A DNA stretch of 64,000 nt from Rhabditoides inermis (taxonomy: Eukaryota; Nematoda; Chromadorea; Rhabditida; Rhabditidae), in contig CAWZYM010000094.1 of NCBI GenBank assembly GCA_963966185.1, positions 216,001 through 280,000 of the forward strand, written 5' to 3'. The notes beneath the pieces are model-generated. The model saw only the letters and a program-made list of their open reading frames with translations, was not told the origin of the DNA and did not search any database. The stretch's first letter is position 1; each line of letters opens with the position of its first letter. Shown here one piece after another: positions 25,901-40,999 of this stretch. The position numbers were made by a program, and so were the translations under genes.

Positions 25901-28900
25901 GATCCCACAATTCCCACACGATTCCCACACAGATCCCACGATTCCCACACGATTCCCACACATTCCCACACGATTCCCACAAAAAACCCACGATTCCCAC
26001 TCAGATCCCACGATTCCCACATGATTCCCCCACAGATCCCACGATTCCCACACGATTCCCACACAAGTCCCTCGATTCCCACACAGATCCCACGATTCCC
26101 ACACGATTCCCACACATTCCCACACGATTCCCACAAAAATCCCACGATTCCCACTCAGACCCCACGATTCCCACACGATTCCCACACAGATCCCACGATT
26201 CCCACACAGATCCCACGATTCCCACACTGATCCCACGATTCACACTCAGATCCCACGATTCCCACACGATTCCCACACGGACATCCACGATTCCCACACA
26301 GATCCCACGATTCCCAGACGATTCCCACACGATTCCCACAAAAATCCCACGATTCCCACTCAGATCCCACGATTCCCACACAGATCCCACGATTCCCACT
26401 CAGATCCCACGATTCCCACACGATTCCCACACGATTCCCACGACAAATCCCACGATTCCCCACACAGATCCCCCACACAGATCCCACGAATCCCACACAG
26501 ATCCCACGATTCCCACACGATTCCCACACATTCCCACACGATTCCCACAAAAATCCCACGATTCCCACTCAGATCCCACGATTCCCACACGATTCCCACA
26601 CGATTCCCACGACAAATCCCACGATTCCCCACACAGATCCCCCACACAGATCCCACGAATCCCACACAGATCCCACGATTCCCACACGATTCCCACACAT
26701 TCCCACACGATTCCCACAAAAATCCCACGATTCCCACTCAGATCCCACGATTCCCACATGATTCCCCCACAGATCCCACGATTCCCACACGATTCCCACA
26801 CAAGTCCCACGATTCCCACACATATCCCACGATTCCCACACGATTCCTACACAGATCCCACGATTCCCACACAGATCCCACGATTCCCACACAGATCCCA
26901 CGATTCCCACACGATTCCCACACAGATCCCACGATTCCCACACGATTCCCACACATATCCCACGATTCCCACACAGATCCCACGATTCCCACTCATATCC
27001 CACGATTCCCACACGATTCCCACACAGATCCCACGATTCCCACACGATTTTCACACAAATCCCACGATTCCCACACGATTCCCACACAGATCCCACGATT
27101 CCCACACGATTCCCACACGATTCCCACACGATTCCCACAAAAATCCCACGATTCTCACACAGATCCCACGATTCCCACACAGATCCCACGATTCCCACAC
27201 GATTCCCACACAGATCCCACGATTCCCACACATTCCCACACGATTCCCACAAAAAACCCACGATTCCCACTCAGATCCCACGATTCCCACACGATTCCCA
27301 CACAAGTCCCTCGATTCCCACACAGATCACACGATTCCCACACGATTCCCACACATTCCCACACGATTCCCACAAAAATCCCACGATTCCCACTCAGACC
27401 CCACGATTCCCACATGATTCCCCCACAGATCCCACGATTCCCACACGATTCTCACACAAGTCCCACGATTCCCACACAGATGCCACGATTCCCACACGAT
27501 TCCCACACAGATCCCACGATTCCCACACAGATCCCACGATTCCCACACTGATCCCACGATTCCCACTCAGATCCCACGATTCCCACACAGATCACACGAT
27601 TCCCACTCAGATCCCACGATTTCCACACGATTCCCACACGATTCCCACGAATCCCACACGATTTCCCTACAGATTCCACTATTTCCACACGATTCCCACA
27701 CGATTCCCACGATTCCCACACAGATCCCACGATTCCCACACAGATCCCACGATTCCCACACGATTCCCACACAGATCCCACGATTCCCACACGATTCCCA
27801 CACAATCCCACGCGATTCCCACTAAAATCCCACGATTCCCCACTCAGACCCCACGATTCCCACATGATTCCCCCACAGATCCCACGATTCCCACACGATT
27901 CCCACACAGATCTCACGATTCCCACACAGATCACACGATTCCCACTCAGATCCCACGATTCCCACACGATTCCCACACGATTCCCACGAATCCCACACGA
28001 TTTCCCCACAGATTCCACTATTCCCACACGATTCCCACACGAATCCCACGATTCCCACACAGATCCCACGATTCCCACACAGATCCCACGATTCCCACAC
28101 GATTTCCACACAGATCCCACGATTTCCACACGATTCCCACACAATCCCACACGATTCCCACTAAAATCCCACAATTCCCCACTCAGACCCCACGATTCCC
28201 ACATGATTCCCCCACAGATCCCACGATTCCCACACGATTCCCACACAAATCCCAAGATTCCCACACAGATCCCACGATTCCCACACGATTCCCACACAGA
28301 TCTCACGATTCCCACACAGATCCCACAATTCCCACACGATTCCCACACAGATCTCACGATTCCCACACGATTCCCACACAGATCCCACGATTCCCACACG
28401 ATTCCCACACAGATCCCACGATTCCCACACGATTCCCACAAAAATCCCACGATTCCCACACAGATCCCACGATTCCCACACAGATCCCACGATTCCCACA
28501 CGATTCCCACACAGATCCCACGATTCCCACACGATTCCCACACATTCCCACACGATTCCCACAAAAATCCCACGATTCCCACACAGATCCCACGATTCCC
28601 ACACAGATCCCACGATTCCCACACGATTCCCACACAGATCCCACGATTCCCACACGATGCCCACACATTCCCACACGATTCCCACAAAAAACCCACGATT
28701 CCCACTCAGATCCCACGATTCCCACATGATTCCCCCACAGATCCCACGATTCCCACACGATTCCCACACAAGTCCCTCGATTCCCACACAGATCCCACGA
28801 TTCCCACACGATTCCCACACATTCCCACACGATTCCCACAAAAATCCCACGATTCCCACTCAGACCCCACGATTCCCACACGATTCCCACACAGATCCCA

Positions 28901-30920
28901 CGATTCCCACACATATCCCACGATTCCCACACTGATCCCACGATTCACACTCAGATCCCACGATTCCCACACGATTCCCACACGGACATCCACGATTCCC
29001 ACACAGATCCCACGATTCCCAGACGATTCCCACACGATTCCCACAAAAATCCCACGATTCCCACTCAGATCCCACGATTCCCACACAGATCCCACGATTC
29101 CCACACAGATCCCACGATTCCCACACAGATCCCACGATTCCCACACGATTTTCACACAGATCCCACGATTTCCACACGATTCCCACACAATCCCACACGA
29201 TTCCCACTAAAATCCCACAATTCCCCACTCAGACCCCACGATTCCCACATGATTCCCCCACAGATCCCACGATTCCCACACGATTCCCACACAAATCCCA
29301 AGATTCCCACACAGATCCCACGATTCCCACACGATTCCCACACAGATCTCACGATTCCCACACAGATCCCACAATTCCCACACGATTCCCACACAGATCT
29401 CACGATTCCCACACGATTCCCACACAGATCCCACGATTCCCACACAATTCCCACACAGATCCCACGATTCCCACACAGATCCCACGATTCCCACACAGAT
29501 CCCACGATTCCCACTCATATCCCACGATTCCCACACAGATCCCACGATTCCCACACAGATCCCACAATTCCCACACGATTCCCACACAGATCCCACGATT
29601 CCCACACGATTCCCACACAGATCCCACGATTCCCACACGATTCCCACACAGATCCCACGATTCCCACACAATTCCCACACAGATCCCACGATTCCCACAC
29701 AGATCCCAAGATTCCCACACAGATCCCACGATTCCCACACGATTCCCACACAGATCTCACGATTCCCACACAGATCCCACAATTCCCACACGATTCCCAC
29801 ACAGATCCCACGATTCCCACACGATTCCCACACAGATCCCACGATTCCCACACAATTCCCACACAGATCCCACGATTCCCACACAGATCCCACGATTCCC
29901 ACACAGATCCCACGATTCCCACTCATATCCCACGATTCCCACACGATTCCTACACAGATCCCACGATTCCCACACGATTCCCACTCATATCCCACGATTC
30001 CCACACAATTCCCACACAGATCCCACGATTCCCACACGATTCCCACATATTCCCACACGATTCCCACAAAAATCCCACGATTCCCACACAGATCCCACGA
30101 TTCCCACACAGATCCCACGATTCCCACACGATTCCCACACATTCCCACACGATTCCCACAAAAATCCCACGATTCCCACACAGATCCCACGATTCCCACA
30201 CAGATCCCACGATTCCCACACAGATCCCACAATTCCCACACGATTCCCACACAGATCCCACGATTCCCACACGATTCCCACACATTCCCACACGATTCCC
30301 ACAAAAAACCCACGATTCCCACTCAGATCCCACGATTCCCACATGATTCCCCCACAGATCCCACGATTCCCACACGATTCCCACACAAGTCCCTCGATTC
30401 CCACACAGATCCCACGATTCCCACACGATTCCCACACATTCCCACACGATTCCCACAAAAATCCCACGATTCCCACTCAGACCCCACGATTCCCACACGA
30501 TTCCCACACAGATCCCACGATTCCCACACAGATCCCACGATTCCCACACTGATCCCACGATTCACACTCAGATCCCACGATTCCCACACGATTCCCACAC
30601 GGACATCCACGATTCCCACACAGATCCCACGATTCCCAGACGATTCCCACACGATTCCCACAAAAATCCCACGATTCCCACTCAGATCCCACGATTCCCA
30701 CACAGATCCCACGATTCCCACTCAGATCCCACGATTCCCACACGATTCCCACACGATTCCCACGACAAATCCCACGATTCCCCACACAGATCCCCCACAC
30801 AGATCCCACGAATCCCACACAGATCCCACGATTCCCACACGATTCCCACACATTCCCACACGATTCCCACAAAAATCCCACGATTCCCACTCAGATCCCA
30901 CGATTCCCACATGATTCCCC
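22940..30920 (+). repeat. Higher-order tandem duplication, shift 4322 bp
   Basis: The block from about 22940 to 26600 recurs at about 27260 to 30920, including rare variants such as TTTCCCTACAG with CACTATTTCC (23340 and 27662). The 4322-bp spacing is constant over more than 3 kb, indicating one event. Confidence 0.8.
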
Positions 30921-31954
30921 CACAGATCCCACGATTCCCACACGATTCCCACACAAGTCCCACGATTCCCACACATATCCCACGATTCCCACACGATTCC
31001 TACACAGATCCCACGATTCCCACACAGATCCCACGATTCCCACACAGATCCCACGATTCCCACACGATTCCCACACAGATCCCACGATTCCCACACGATT
31101 CCCACACATATCCCACGATTCCCACACAGATCCCACGATTCCCACTCATATCCCACGATTCCCACACGATTCCCACACAGATCCCACGATTCCCACACGA
31201 TTTTCACACAAATCCCACGATTCCCACACGATTCCCACACAGATCCCACGATTCCCACACGATTCCCACACGATTCCCACACGATTCCCACAAAAATCCC
31301 ACGATTCTCACACAGATCCCACGATTCCCACACAGATCCCACGATTCCCACACGATTCCCACACAGATCCCACGATTCCCACACGATTCCCACACATTCC
31401 CACACGATTCCCACAAAAAACCCACGATTCCCACTCAGATCCCACGATTCCCACATGATTCCCCCACAGATCCCACGATTCCCACACGATTCCCACACAA
31501 GTCCCTCGATTCCCACACAGATCCCACGATTCCCACACGATTCCCACACATTCCCACACGATTCCCACAAAAATCCCACGATTCCCACTCAGACCCCACG
31601 ATTCCCACATGATTCCCCCACAGATCCCACGATTCCCACACGATTCTCACACAAGTCCCACGATTCCCACACAGATGCCACGATTCCCACACGATTCCCA
31701 CACAGATCCCACGATTCCCACACAGATCCCACGATTCCCACACTGATCCCACGATTCCCACTCAGATCCCACGATTCCCACACAGATCACACGATTCCCA
31801 CTCAGATCCCACGATTTCCACACGATTCCCACACGATTCCCACGAATCCCACACGATTTCCCTACAGATTCCACTATTCCCACACGATTCCCACACGATT
31901 CCCACGATTCCCACACAGATCCCACGATTCCCACACAGATCCCACGATTCCCAC

Positions 31955-32506
31955 TAGGGACCACAATGAGAATTTCAGAAGTTTGGATGTGGTATAGCAG
32001 TTTGTATAATAATGTAGATCGTTTCAAGCTCATTTCGAAAATATATAATGTTCATAGGGTTCATCGTTCACATTGCGCTCTAATTCCGCGCGGCGCGCGC
32101 GCACCCGAGCGCGCGCTCACACAGGGAAAGTGCGACAGAGGGCGGCTATATCAAAGCACTGATGACGTCATTAATAGTTAAATTATGAATATACTCGTTT
32201 CTAATAGTAGCACTACGCTTTGTTTGATTGTAATCAATCAGTACTCGATGAAATACGTCTCTTATGACAACATTTTTCATTACTCATTTTGGGCAATGGC
32301 GGCTAGATCAAAGAAATATGACGTCATCATATCATTCTTTATCGATTTTCAATACTTTACGGGGCACGTTTTCCCATAAATCGAGTACCGTTGGAATCAG
32401 CGCGGAAGGGCGAATCGTTCTACGCTAATTAGAGCAAGTAACGCGTCAAGTCAGAAAATGTTACATGATTTCGACACAAACTCTACACCTCACGTTGCGG
32501 TCCCTA
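31955..32506. mobile_element. 552-bp MITE-like element inserted in the array, copy 1
   Basis: Non-repeat sequence bounded by TAGGGACCACAA and TTGCGGTCCCTA, inverted repeats with one mismatch and TA at both outer ends. It holds no transposase frame. It contains a GC-rich hairpin (32093-32117; GCGCGCGC arms) and two TGACGTCA-like sites (about 32163 and 32319). The ends fit a non-autonomous TA-inserting DNA transposon, though the target duplication cannot be proven. Confidence 0.75.
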
Positions 32507-34205
32507 GATTCCCACACGATTCCCACACAGATCCCACGATTCCCACACGATTCCCACACAATCCCACGCGATTCCCACTAAAATCCCACGATTCCCCACT
32601 CAGACCCCACGATTCCCACATGATTCCCCCACAGATCCCACGATTCCCACACGATTCCCACACAGATCTCACGATTCCCACACAGATCACACGATTCCCA
32701 CTCAGATCCCACGATTCCCACACGATTCCCACACGATTCCCACGAATCCCACACGATTTCCCCACAGATTCCACTATTCCCACACGATTCCCACACGAAT
32801 CCCACGATTCCCACACAGATCCCACGATTCCCACACAGATCCCACGATTCCCACACGATTTCCACACAGATCCCACGATTTCCACACGATTCCCACACAA
32901 TCCCACACGATTCCCACTAAAATCCCACAATTCCCCACTCAGACCCCACGATTCCCACATGATTCCCCCACAGATCCCACGATTCCCACACGATTCCCAC
33001 ACAAATCCCAAGATTCCCACACAGATCCCACGATTCCCACACGATTCCCACACAGATCTCACGATTCCCACACAGATCCCACAATTCCCACACGATTCCC
33101 ACACAGATCTCACGATTCCCACACAGATCCCACGATTCCCACTCATATCCCACGATTCCCACACAGATCCCACGATTCCCACACGATTCCCACTCATATC
33201 CCACGATTCCCACACGATTCCCACACAGATCCCACGATTCCCACACGATTCCCACACATTCCCACACGATTCCCACAAAAATCCCACGATTCCCACACAG
33301 ATCCCACGATTCCCACACGATTCCCACACATTCCCACACGATTCCCACAAAAATCCCACGATTCCCACACAGATCCCACGATTCCCACACAGATCCCACG
33401 ATTCCCACACGATTCCCACACAGATCCCACGATTCCCACACGATTCCCACACATTCCCACACGATTCCCACAAAAAAACCCACGATTCCCACTCAGATCC
33501 CACGATTCCCACATGATTCCCCCACAGATCCCACGATTCCCACACGATTCCCACACAAGTCCCTCGATTCCCACAAAGATCCCACGATTCCCACACAGAT
33601 CCCACGATTCCCACACAGATCCCACGATTCCCACTCATATCCCACGATTCCCACACGATTCCCACACAGATCCCACGATTCCCACACGATTCCCACTCAT
33701 ATCCCACGATTCCCACACGATTCCCACACAGATCCCACGATTCCCACACGATTCCCACACATTCCCACACGATTCCCACAAAAATCCCACGATTCCCACA
33801 CAGATCCCACGATTCCCACACAGATCCCACGATTCCCACTCAGACCCCACGATTCCCACATGATTCCCCCACAGATCCCACGATTCCCACACGATTCTCA
33901 CACAAGTCCCACGATTCCCACACAGATGCCACGATTCCCACACGATTCCCACACAGATCCCACGATTCCCACACAGATCCCACGATTCCCACACTGATCC
34001 CACGATTCCCACTCAGATCCCACGATTCCCACACAGATCACACGATTCCCACTCAGATCCCACGATTTCCACACGATTCCCACACGATTCCCACGAATCC
34101 CACACGATTTCCCTACAGATTCCACTATTCCCACACGATTCCCACACGATTCCCACGATTCCCACACAGATCCCACGATTCCCACACAGATCCCACGATT
34201 CCCAC

Positions 34206-34757
34206 TAGGGACCACAATGAGAATTTCAGAAGTTTGGATGTGGTATAGCAGTTTGTATAATAATGTAGATCGTTTCAAGCTCATTTCGAAAATATATAAT
34301 GTTCATAGGGTTCATCGTTCACATTGCGCTCTAATTCCGCGCGGCGCGCGCGCACCCGAGCGCGCGCTCACACAGGGAAAGTGCGACAGAGGGCGGCTAT
34401 ATCAAAGCACTGATGACGTCATTAATAGTTAAATTATGAATATACTCGTTTCTAATAGTAGCACTACGCTTTGTTTGATTGTAATCAATCAGTACTCGAT
34501 GAAATACGTCTCTTATGACAACATTTTTCATTACTCATTTTGGGCAATGGCGGCTAGATCAAAGAAATATGACGTCATCATATCATTCTTTATCGATTTT
34601 CAATACTTTACGGGGCACGTTTTCCCATAAATCGAGTACCGTTGGAATCAGCGCGGAAGGGCGAATCGTTCTACGCTAATTAGAGCAAGTAACGCGTCAA
34701 GTCAGAAAATGTTACATGATTTCGACACAAACTCTACACCTCACGTTGCGGTCCCTA
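34206..34757. mobile_element. 552-bp MITE-like element inserted in the array, copy 2
   Basis: Same length as the copy at 31955 and, as far as I compared, identical sequence, with the same flanking satellite variants on both sides. Near-identity means the duplication is recent, or that homogenisation is active. Confidence 0.75.
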
Positions 34758-36789
34758 GATTCCCACACGATTCCCACACAGATCCCACGATTCCCACACG
34801 ATTCCCACACAATCCCACGCGATTCCCACTAAAATCCCACGATTCCCCACTCAGACCCCACGATTCCCACATGATTCCCCCACAGATCCCACGATTCCCA
34901 CACGATTCCCACACAGATCTCACGATTCCCACACAGATCACACGATTCCCACTCAGATCCCACGATTCCCACACGATTCCCACACGATTCCCACGAATCC
35001 CACACGATTTCCCCACAGATTCCACTATTCCCACACGATTCCCACACGAATCCCACGATTCCCACACAGATCCCACGATTCCCACACAGATCCCACGATT
35101 CCCACACGATTTCCACACAGATCCCACGATTTCCACACGATTCCCACACAATCCCACACGATTCCCACTAAAATCCCACAATTCCCCACTCAGACCCCAC
35201 GATTCCCACATGATTCCCCCACAGATCCCACGATTCCCACACGATTCCCACACAAATCCCAAGATTCCCACACAGATCCCACGATTCCCACACGATTCCC
35301 ACACAGATCTCACGATTCCCACACAGATCCCACAATTCCCACACGATTCCCACACAGATCTCACGATTCCCACACAGATCCCACGATTCCCACTCATATC
35401 CCACGATTCCCACACAGATCCCACGATTCCCACACGATTCCCACTCATATCCCACGATTCCCACACGATTCCCACACAGATCCCACGATTCCCACACGAT
35501 TCCCACACATTCCCACACGATTCCCACAAAAATCCCACGATTCCCACACAGATCCCACGATTCCCACACGATTCCCACACATTCCCACACGATTCCCACA
35601 AAAATCCCACGATTCCCACACAGATCCCACGATTCCCACACAGATCCCACGATTCCCACACGATTCCCACACAGATCCCACGATTCCCACACGATTCCCA
35701 CACATTCCCACACGATTCCCACAAAAAAACCCACGATTCCCACTCAGATCCCACGATTCCCACATGATTCCCCCACAGATCCCACGATTCCCACACGATT
35801 CCCACACAAGTCCCTCGATTCCCACAAAGATCCCACGATTCCCACACAGATCCCACGATTCCCACACAGATCCCACGATTCCCACTCATATCCCACGATT
35901 CCCACACGATTCCCACACAGATCCCACGATTCCCACACGATTCCCACTCATATCCCACGATTCCCACACGATTCCCACACAGATCCCACGATTCCCACAC
36001 GATTCCCACACATTCCCACACGATTCCCACAAAAATCCCACGATTCCCACACAGATCCCACGATTCCCACACAGATCCCACGATTCCCACACGATTCCCA
36101 CACATTCCCACACGATTCCCACAAAAATCCCACGATTCCCACACAGATCCCACGATTCCCACACGATTCCCACTCATATCCCACGATTCCCACACGATTC
36201 CCACACAGATCCCACGATTCCCACACGATTCCCACACATTCCCACACGATTCCCACAAAAAACCCACGATTCCCACTCAGATCCCACGATTCCCACATGA
36301 TTCCCCCACAGATCCCACGATTCCCACACGATTCCCACACAAGTCCCTCGATTCCCACACAGATCCCACGATTCCCACACGATTCCCACACATTCCCACA
36401 CGATTCCCACAAAAATCCCACGATTCCCACTCAGACCCCACGATTCCCACACGATTCCCACACAGATCCCACGATTCCCACACATATCCCACGATTCCCA
36501 CACTGATCCCACGATTCACACTCAGATCCCACGATTCCCACACGATTCCCACACGGACATCCACGATTCCCACACAGATCCCACGATTCCCAGACGATTC
36601 CCACACGATTCCCACAAAAATCCCACGATTCCCACTCAGATCCCACGATTCCCACACAGATCCCACGATTCCCACACAGATCCCACGATTCCCACACAGA
36701 TCCCACGATTCCCACACGATTTCCACACAGATCCCACGATTTCCACACGATTCCCACACAATCCCACACGATTCCCACTAAAATCCCAC

Positions 36790-39600
36790 ATTTCCCCACT
36801 CAGACCCCACGATTCCCACATGATTCCCCCACAGATCCCACGATTCCCACACGATTCCCACACAAATCCCAAGATTCCCACACAGATCCCACGATTCCCA
36901 CACGATTCCCACACAGATCTCACGATTCCCACACAGATCCCACAATTCCCACACGATTCCCACACAGATCTCACGATTCCCACACGATTCCCACACAGAT
37001 CCCACGATTCCCACACAATTCCCACACAGATCCCACGATTCCCACACAGATCCCACGATTCCCACACAGATCCCACGATTCCCACTCATATCCCACGATT
37101 CCCACACAGATCCCACGATTCCCACACGATTCCCACTCATATCCCACGATTCCCACACAATTCCCCACTCAGACCCCACGATTCCCACATGATTCCCCCA
37201 CAGATCCCACGATTCCCACACGATTCCCACACAAATCCCAAGATTCCCACACAGATCCCACGATTCCCACACGATTCCCACACAGATCTCACGATTCCCA
37301 CACAGATCCCACAATTCCCACACGATTCCCACACAGATCCCACGATTCCCACACAGATCCCACGATTCCCACTCATATCCCACGATTCCCACACAGATCC
37401 CACGATTCCCACACGATTCCCACTCATATCCCACGATTCCCACACGATTCCCACACAGATCCCACGATTCCCACACGATTCCCACACATTCCCACACGAT
37501 TCCCACAAAAATCCCACGATTCCCACACAGATCCCACGATTCCCACACGATTCCCACACATTCCCACACGATTCCCACAAAAATCCCACGATTCCCACAC
37601 AGATCCCACGATTCCCACACAGATCCCACGATTCCCACACGATTCCAACACAGATCCCACGATTCCCACACGATTCCCACACATTCCCACACGATTCCCA
37701 CAAAAAAAACCCACGATTCCCACTCAGATCCCACGATTCCCACATGATTCCCCCACAGATCCCACGATTCCCACACGATTCCCACACAAGTCCCTCGATT
37801 CCCACAAAGATCCCACGATTCCCACACAGATCCCACGATTCCCACACAGATCCCACGATTCCCACTCATATCCCACGATTCCCACACGATTCCCACACAG
37901 ATCCCACGATTCCCACACGATTCCCACTCATATCCCACGATTCCCACACGATTCCCACACAGATCCCACGATTCCCACACGATTCCCACACATTCCCACA
38001 CGATTCCCACAAAAATCCCACGATTCCCACACAGATCCCACGATTCCCACACAGATCCCACGATTCCCACACGATTCCCACACATTCCCACACGATTCCC
38101 ACAAAAATCCCACGATTCCCACACAGATCCCACGATTCCCACACAGATCCCACGATTCCCACACGATTCCCACACAGATCCCACGATTCCCACACGATTC
38201 CCACACATTCCCACACGATTCCCACAAAAAACCCACGATTCCCACTCAGATCCCACGATTCCCACATGATTCCCCCACAGATCCCACGATTCCCACATGA
38301 TTCCCCCACAGATCCCACGATTCCCACACGATTCCCACACAAGTCCCTCGATTCCCACAAAGATCCCACGATTCCCACACAGATCCCACGATTCCCACAC
38401 AGATCCCACGATTCCCACTCATATCCCACGATTCCCACACGATTCCCACACAGATCCCACGATTCCCACACGATTCCCACTCATATCCCACGATTCCCAC
38501 ATGATTCCCCCACAGATCCCACGATTCCCACACGATTCCCACACAAGTCCCTCGATTCCCACAAAGATCCCACGATTCCCACACAGATCCCACGATTCCC
38601 ACACAGATCCCACGATTTCCACACAGATCCCACGATTTCCACACGATTCCCACACAATCCCACACGATTCCCACTAAAATCCCACAATTCCCCACTCAGA
38701 CCCCACGATTCCCACATGATTCCCCCACAGATCCCACGATTCCCACACGATTCCCACACAAATCCCAAGATTCCCACACAGATCCCACGATTCCCACACG
38801 ATTCCCACACAGATCTCACGATTCCCACACAGATCCCACAATTCCCACACGATTCCCACACAGATCTCACGATTCCCACACGATTCCCACACAGATCCCA
38901 CGATTCCCACACAACTCCCACACAGATCCCACGATTCCCACACAGATCCCACGATTCCCACACAGATCCCACGATTCCCACTCATATCCCACGATTCCCA
39001 CACAGATCCCACGATTCCCACACGATTCCCACTCATATCCCACGATTCCCACACAATTCCCCACTCAGACCCCACGATTCCCACATGATTCCCCCACAGA
39101 TCCCACGATTCCCACACGATTCCCACACAAATCCCAAGATTCCCACACAGATCCCACGATTCCCACACGATTCCCACACAGATCTCACGATTCCCACACA
39201 GATCCCACAATTCCCACACGATTCCCACACAGATCCCACGATTCCCACACAGATCCCACGATTCCCACTCATATCCCACGATTCCCACACAGATCCCACG
39301 ATTCCCACACGATTCCCACTCATATCCCACGATTCCCACACGATTCCCACACAGATCCCACGATTCCCACACGATTCCCACACATTCCCACACGATTCCC
39401 ACAAAAATCCCACGATTCCCACACAGATCCCACGATTCCCACACGATTCCCACACATTCCCACACGATTCCCACAAAAATCCCACGATTCCCACACAGAT
39501 CCCACGATTCCCACACAGATCCCACGATTCCCACACGATTCCAACACAGATCCCACGATTCCCACACGATTCCCACACATTCCCACACGATTCCCACAAA
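36790..39600 (+). repeat. Higher-order duplication, shift 1896 bp
   Basis: 36790-37700 recurs at 38690-39600 with single-base differences (for example CACACAACTCCC at about 38912 against CACACAATTCCC). The same block recurs at about 60660-61570, a spacing of about 21994 bp from the second copy. Confidence 0.7.
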
Positions 39601-40999
39601 AAAAAAACCCACGATTCCCACTCAGATCCCACGATTCCCACATGATTCCCACACGATTCCCACACAAGTCCCTCGATTCCCACAAAGATCCCACGATTCC
39701 CACACAGATCCCACGATTCCCACACAGATCCCACAATTCCCACTCATATCCCACGATTCCCACACGATTCCCACACAGATCCCACGATTCCCACACGATT
39801 CCCACTCATATCCCACGATTCCCACACGATTCCCACACAGATCCCACGATTCCCACACGATTCCCACACATTCCCACACGATTCCCACAAAAATCCCACG
39901 ATTCCCACACAGATCCCACGATTCCCACACAGATCCCACGATTCCCACACGATTCCCACACATTCCCACACGATTCCCACAAAAATCCCACGATTCCCAC
40001 ACAGATCCCACGATTCCCACACAGATCCCACGATTCCCACACGATTCCCACACAGATCCCACGATTCCCACACGATTCCCACACATTCCCACACGATTCC
40101 CACAAAAAACCCACGATTCCCACTCAGATCCCACGATTCCCACATGATTCCCCCACAGATCCCACGATTCCCACATGATTCCCCCACAGATCCCACGATT
40201 CCCACACGATTCCCACACAAGTCCCTCGATTCCCACAAAGATCCCACGATTCCCACACAGATCCCACGATTCCCACACAGATCCCACGATTCCCACTCAT
40301 ATCCCACGATTCCCACACGATTCCCACACAGATCCCACGATTCCCACACGATTCCCACTCATATACCACGATTCCCACACGATTCCCACACAGATCCCAC
40401 GATTCCCACACGATTCCCACACGATTCCCACACGATTCCCACAAAAATCCCACGATTCCCACACAGATCCCACGATTCCCACACAGATCCCACGATTCCC
40501 ACACGATTCCCACACATTCCCACACGATTCCAACAAAAATCCCACGATTCCCACACAGATCCCACGATTCCCACACAGATCCCACGATTCCCACACGATT
40601 CCCACACAGATCCCACGATTCCCACACGATTCCCACACATTCCCACACGATTCCCACAAAAAAACCCACGATTCCCACTCAGATCCCACGATTCCCACAT
40701 GATTCCCCACAGATCCCACGATTCCCACACGATTCCCACACAAGTCCCTCGATTCCCACACAGATCCCACGATTCCCACACGATTCCCACACATTCCCAC
40801 ACGATTCCCACAAAAATCCCTCGATTCCCACACAGATCCCACGATTCCCACACGATTCCCACACATTCCCACACGATTCCCACAAAAATCCCACGATTCC
40901 CACTCAGACCCCACGATTCCCACACGATTCCCACACAGATCCCACGATTCCCACACATATCCCACGATTCCCACACTGATCCCACGATTCACACTCAGA

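Larger units (their letters stand above)
31589..36090 (+). repeat. Tandem duplication of a 2251-bp block carrying the MITE
   Basis: 31589-33839 and 33840-36090 correspond at a constant spacing of 2251 bp, including both copies of the 552-bp element and the array on either side. The element was therefore copied along with the satellite and did not insert twice. Confidence 0.88.

Noticed and set aside
31966..32379. Small open frames in the 552-bp element (71 and 64 codons)
   Set aside because: No domain, no splice or start context, no transposase motif; identical in both copies only because the block was duplicated.
36820..39645. 941-codon plus-strand open frame in the satellite, His/Pro/Thr-rich
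   Set aside because: The repeat core has no stop codons in any frame, so long frames are expected on both strands and shift frame every 31 bp. No codon bias, splice sites or unique domain.
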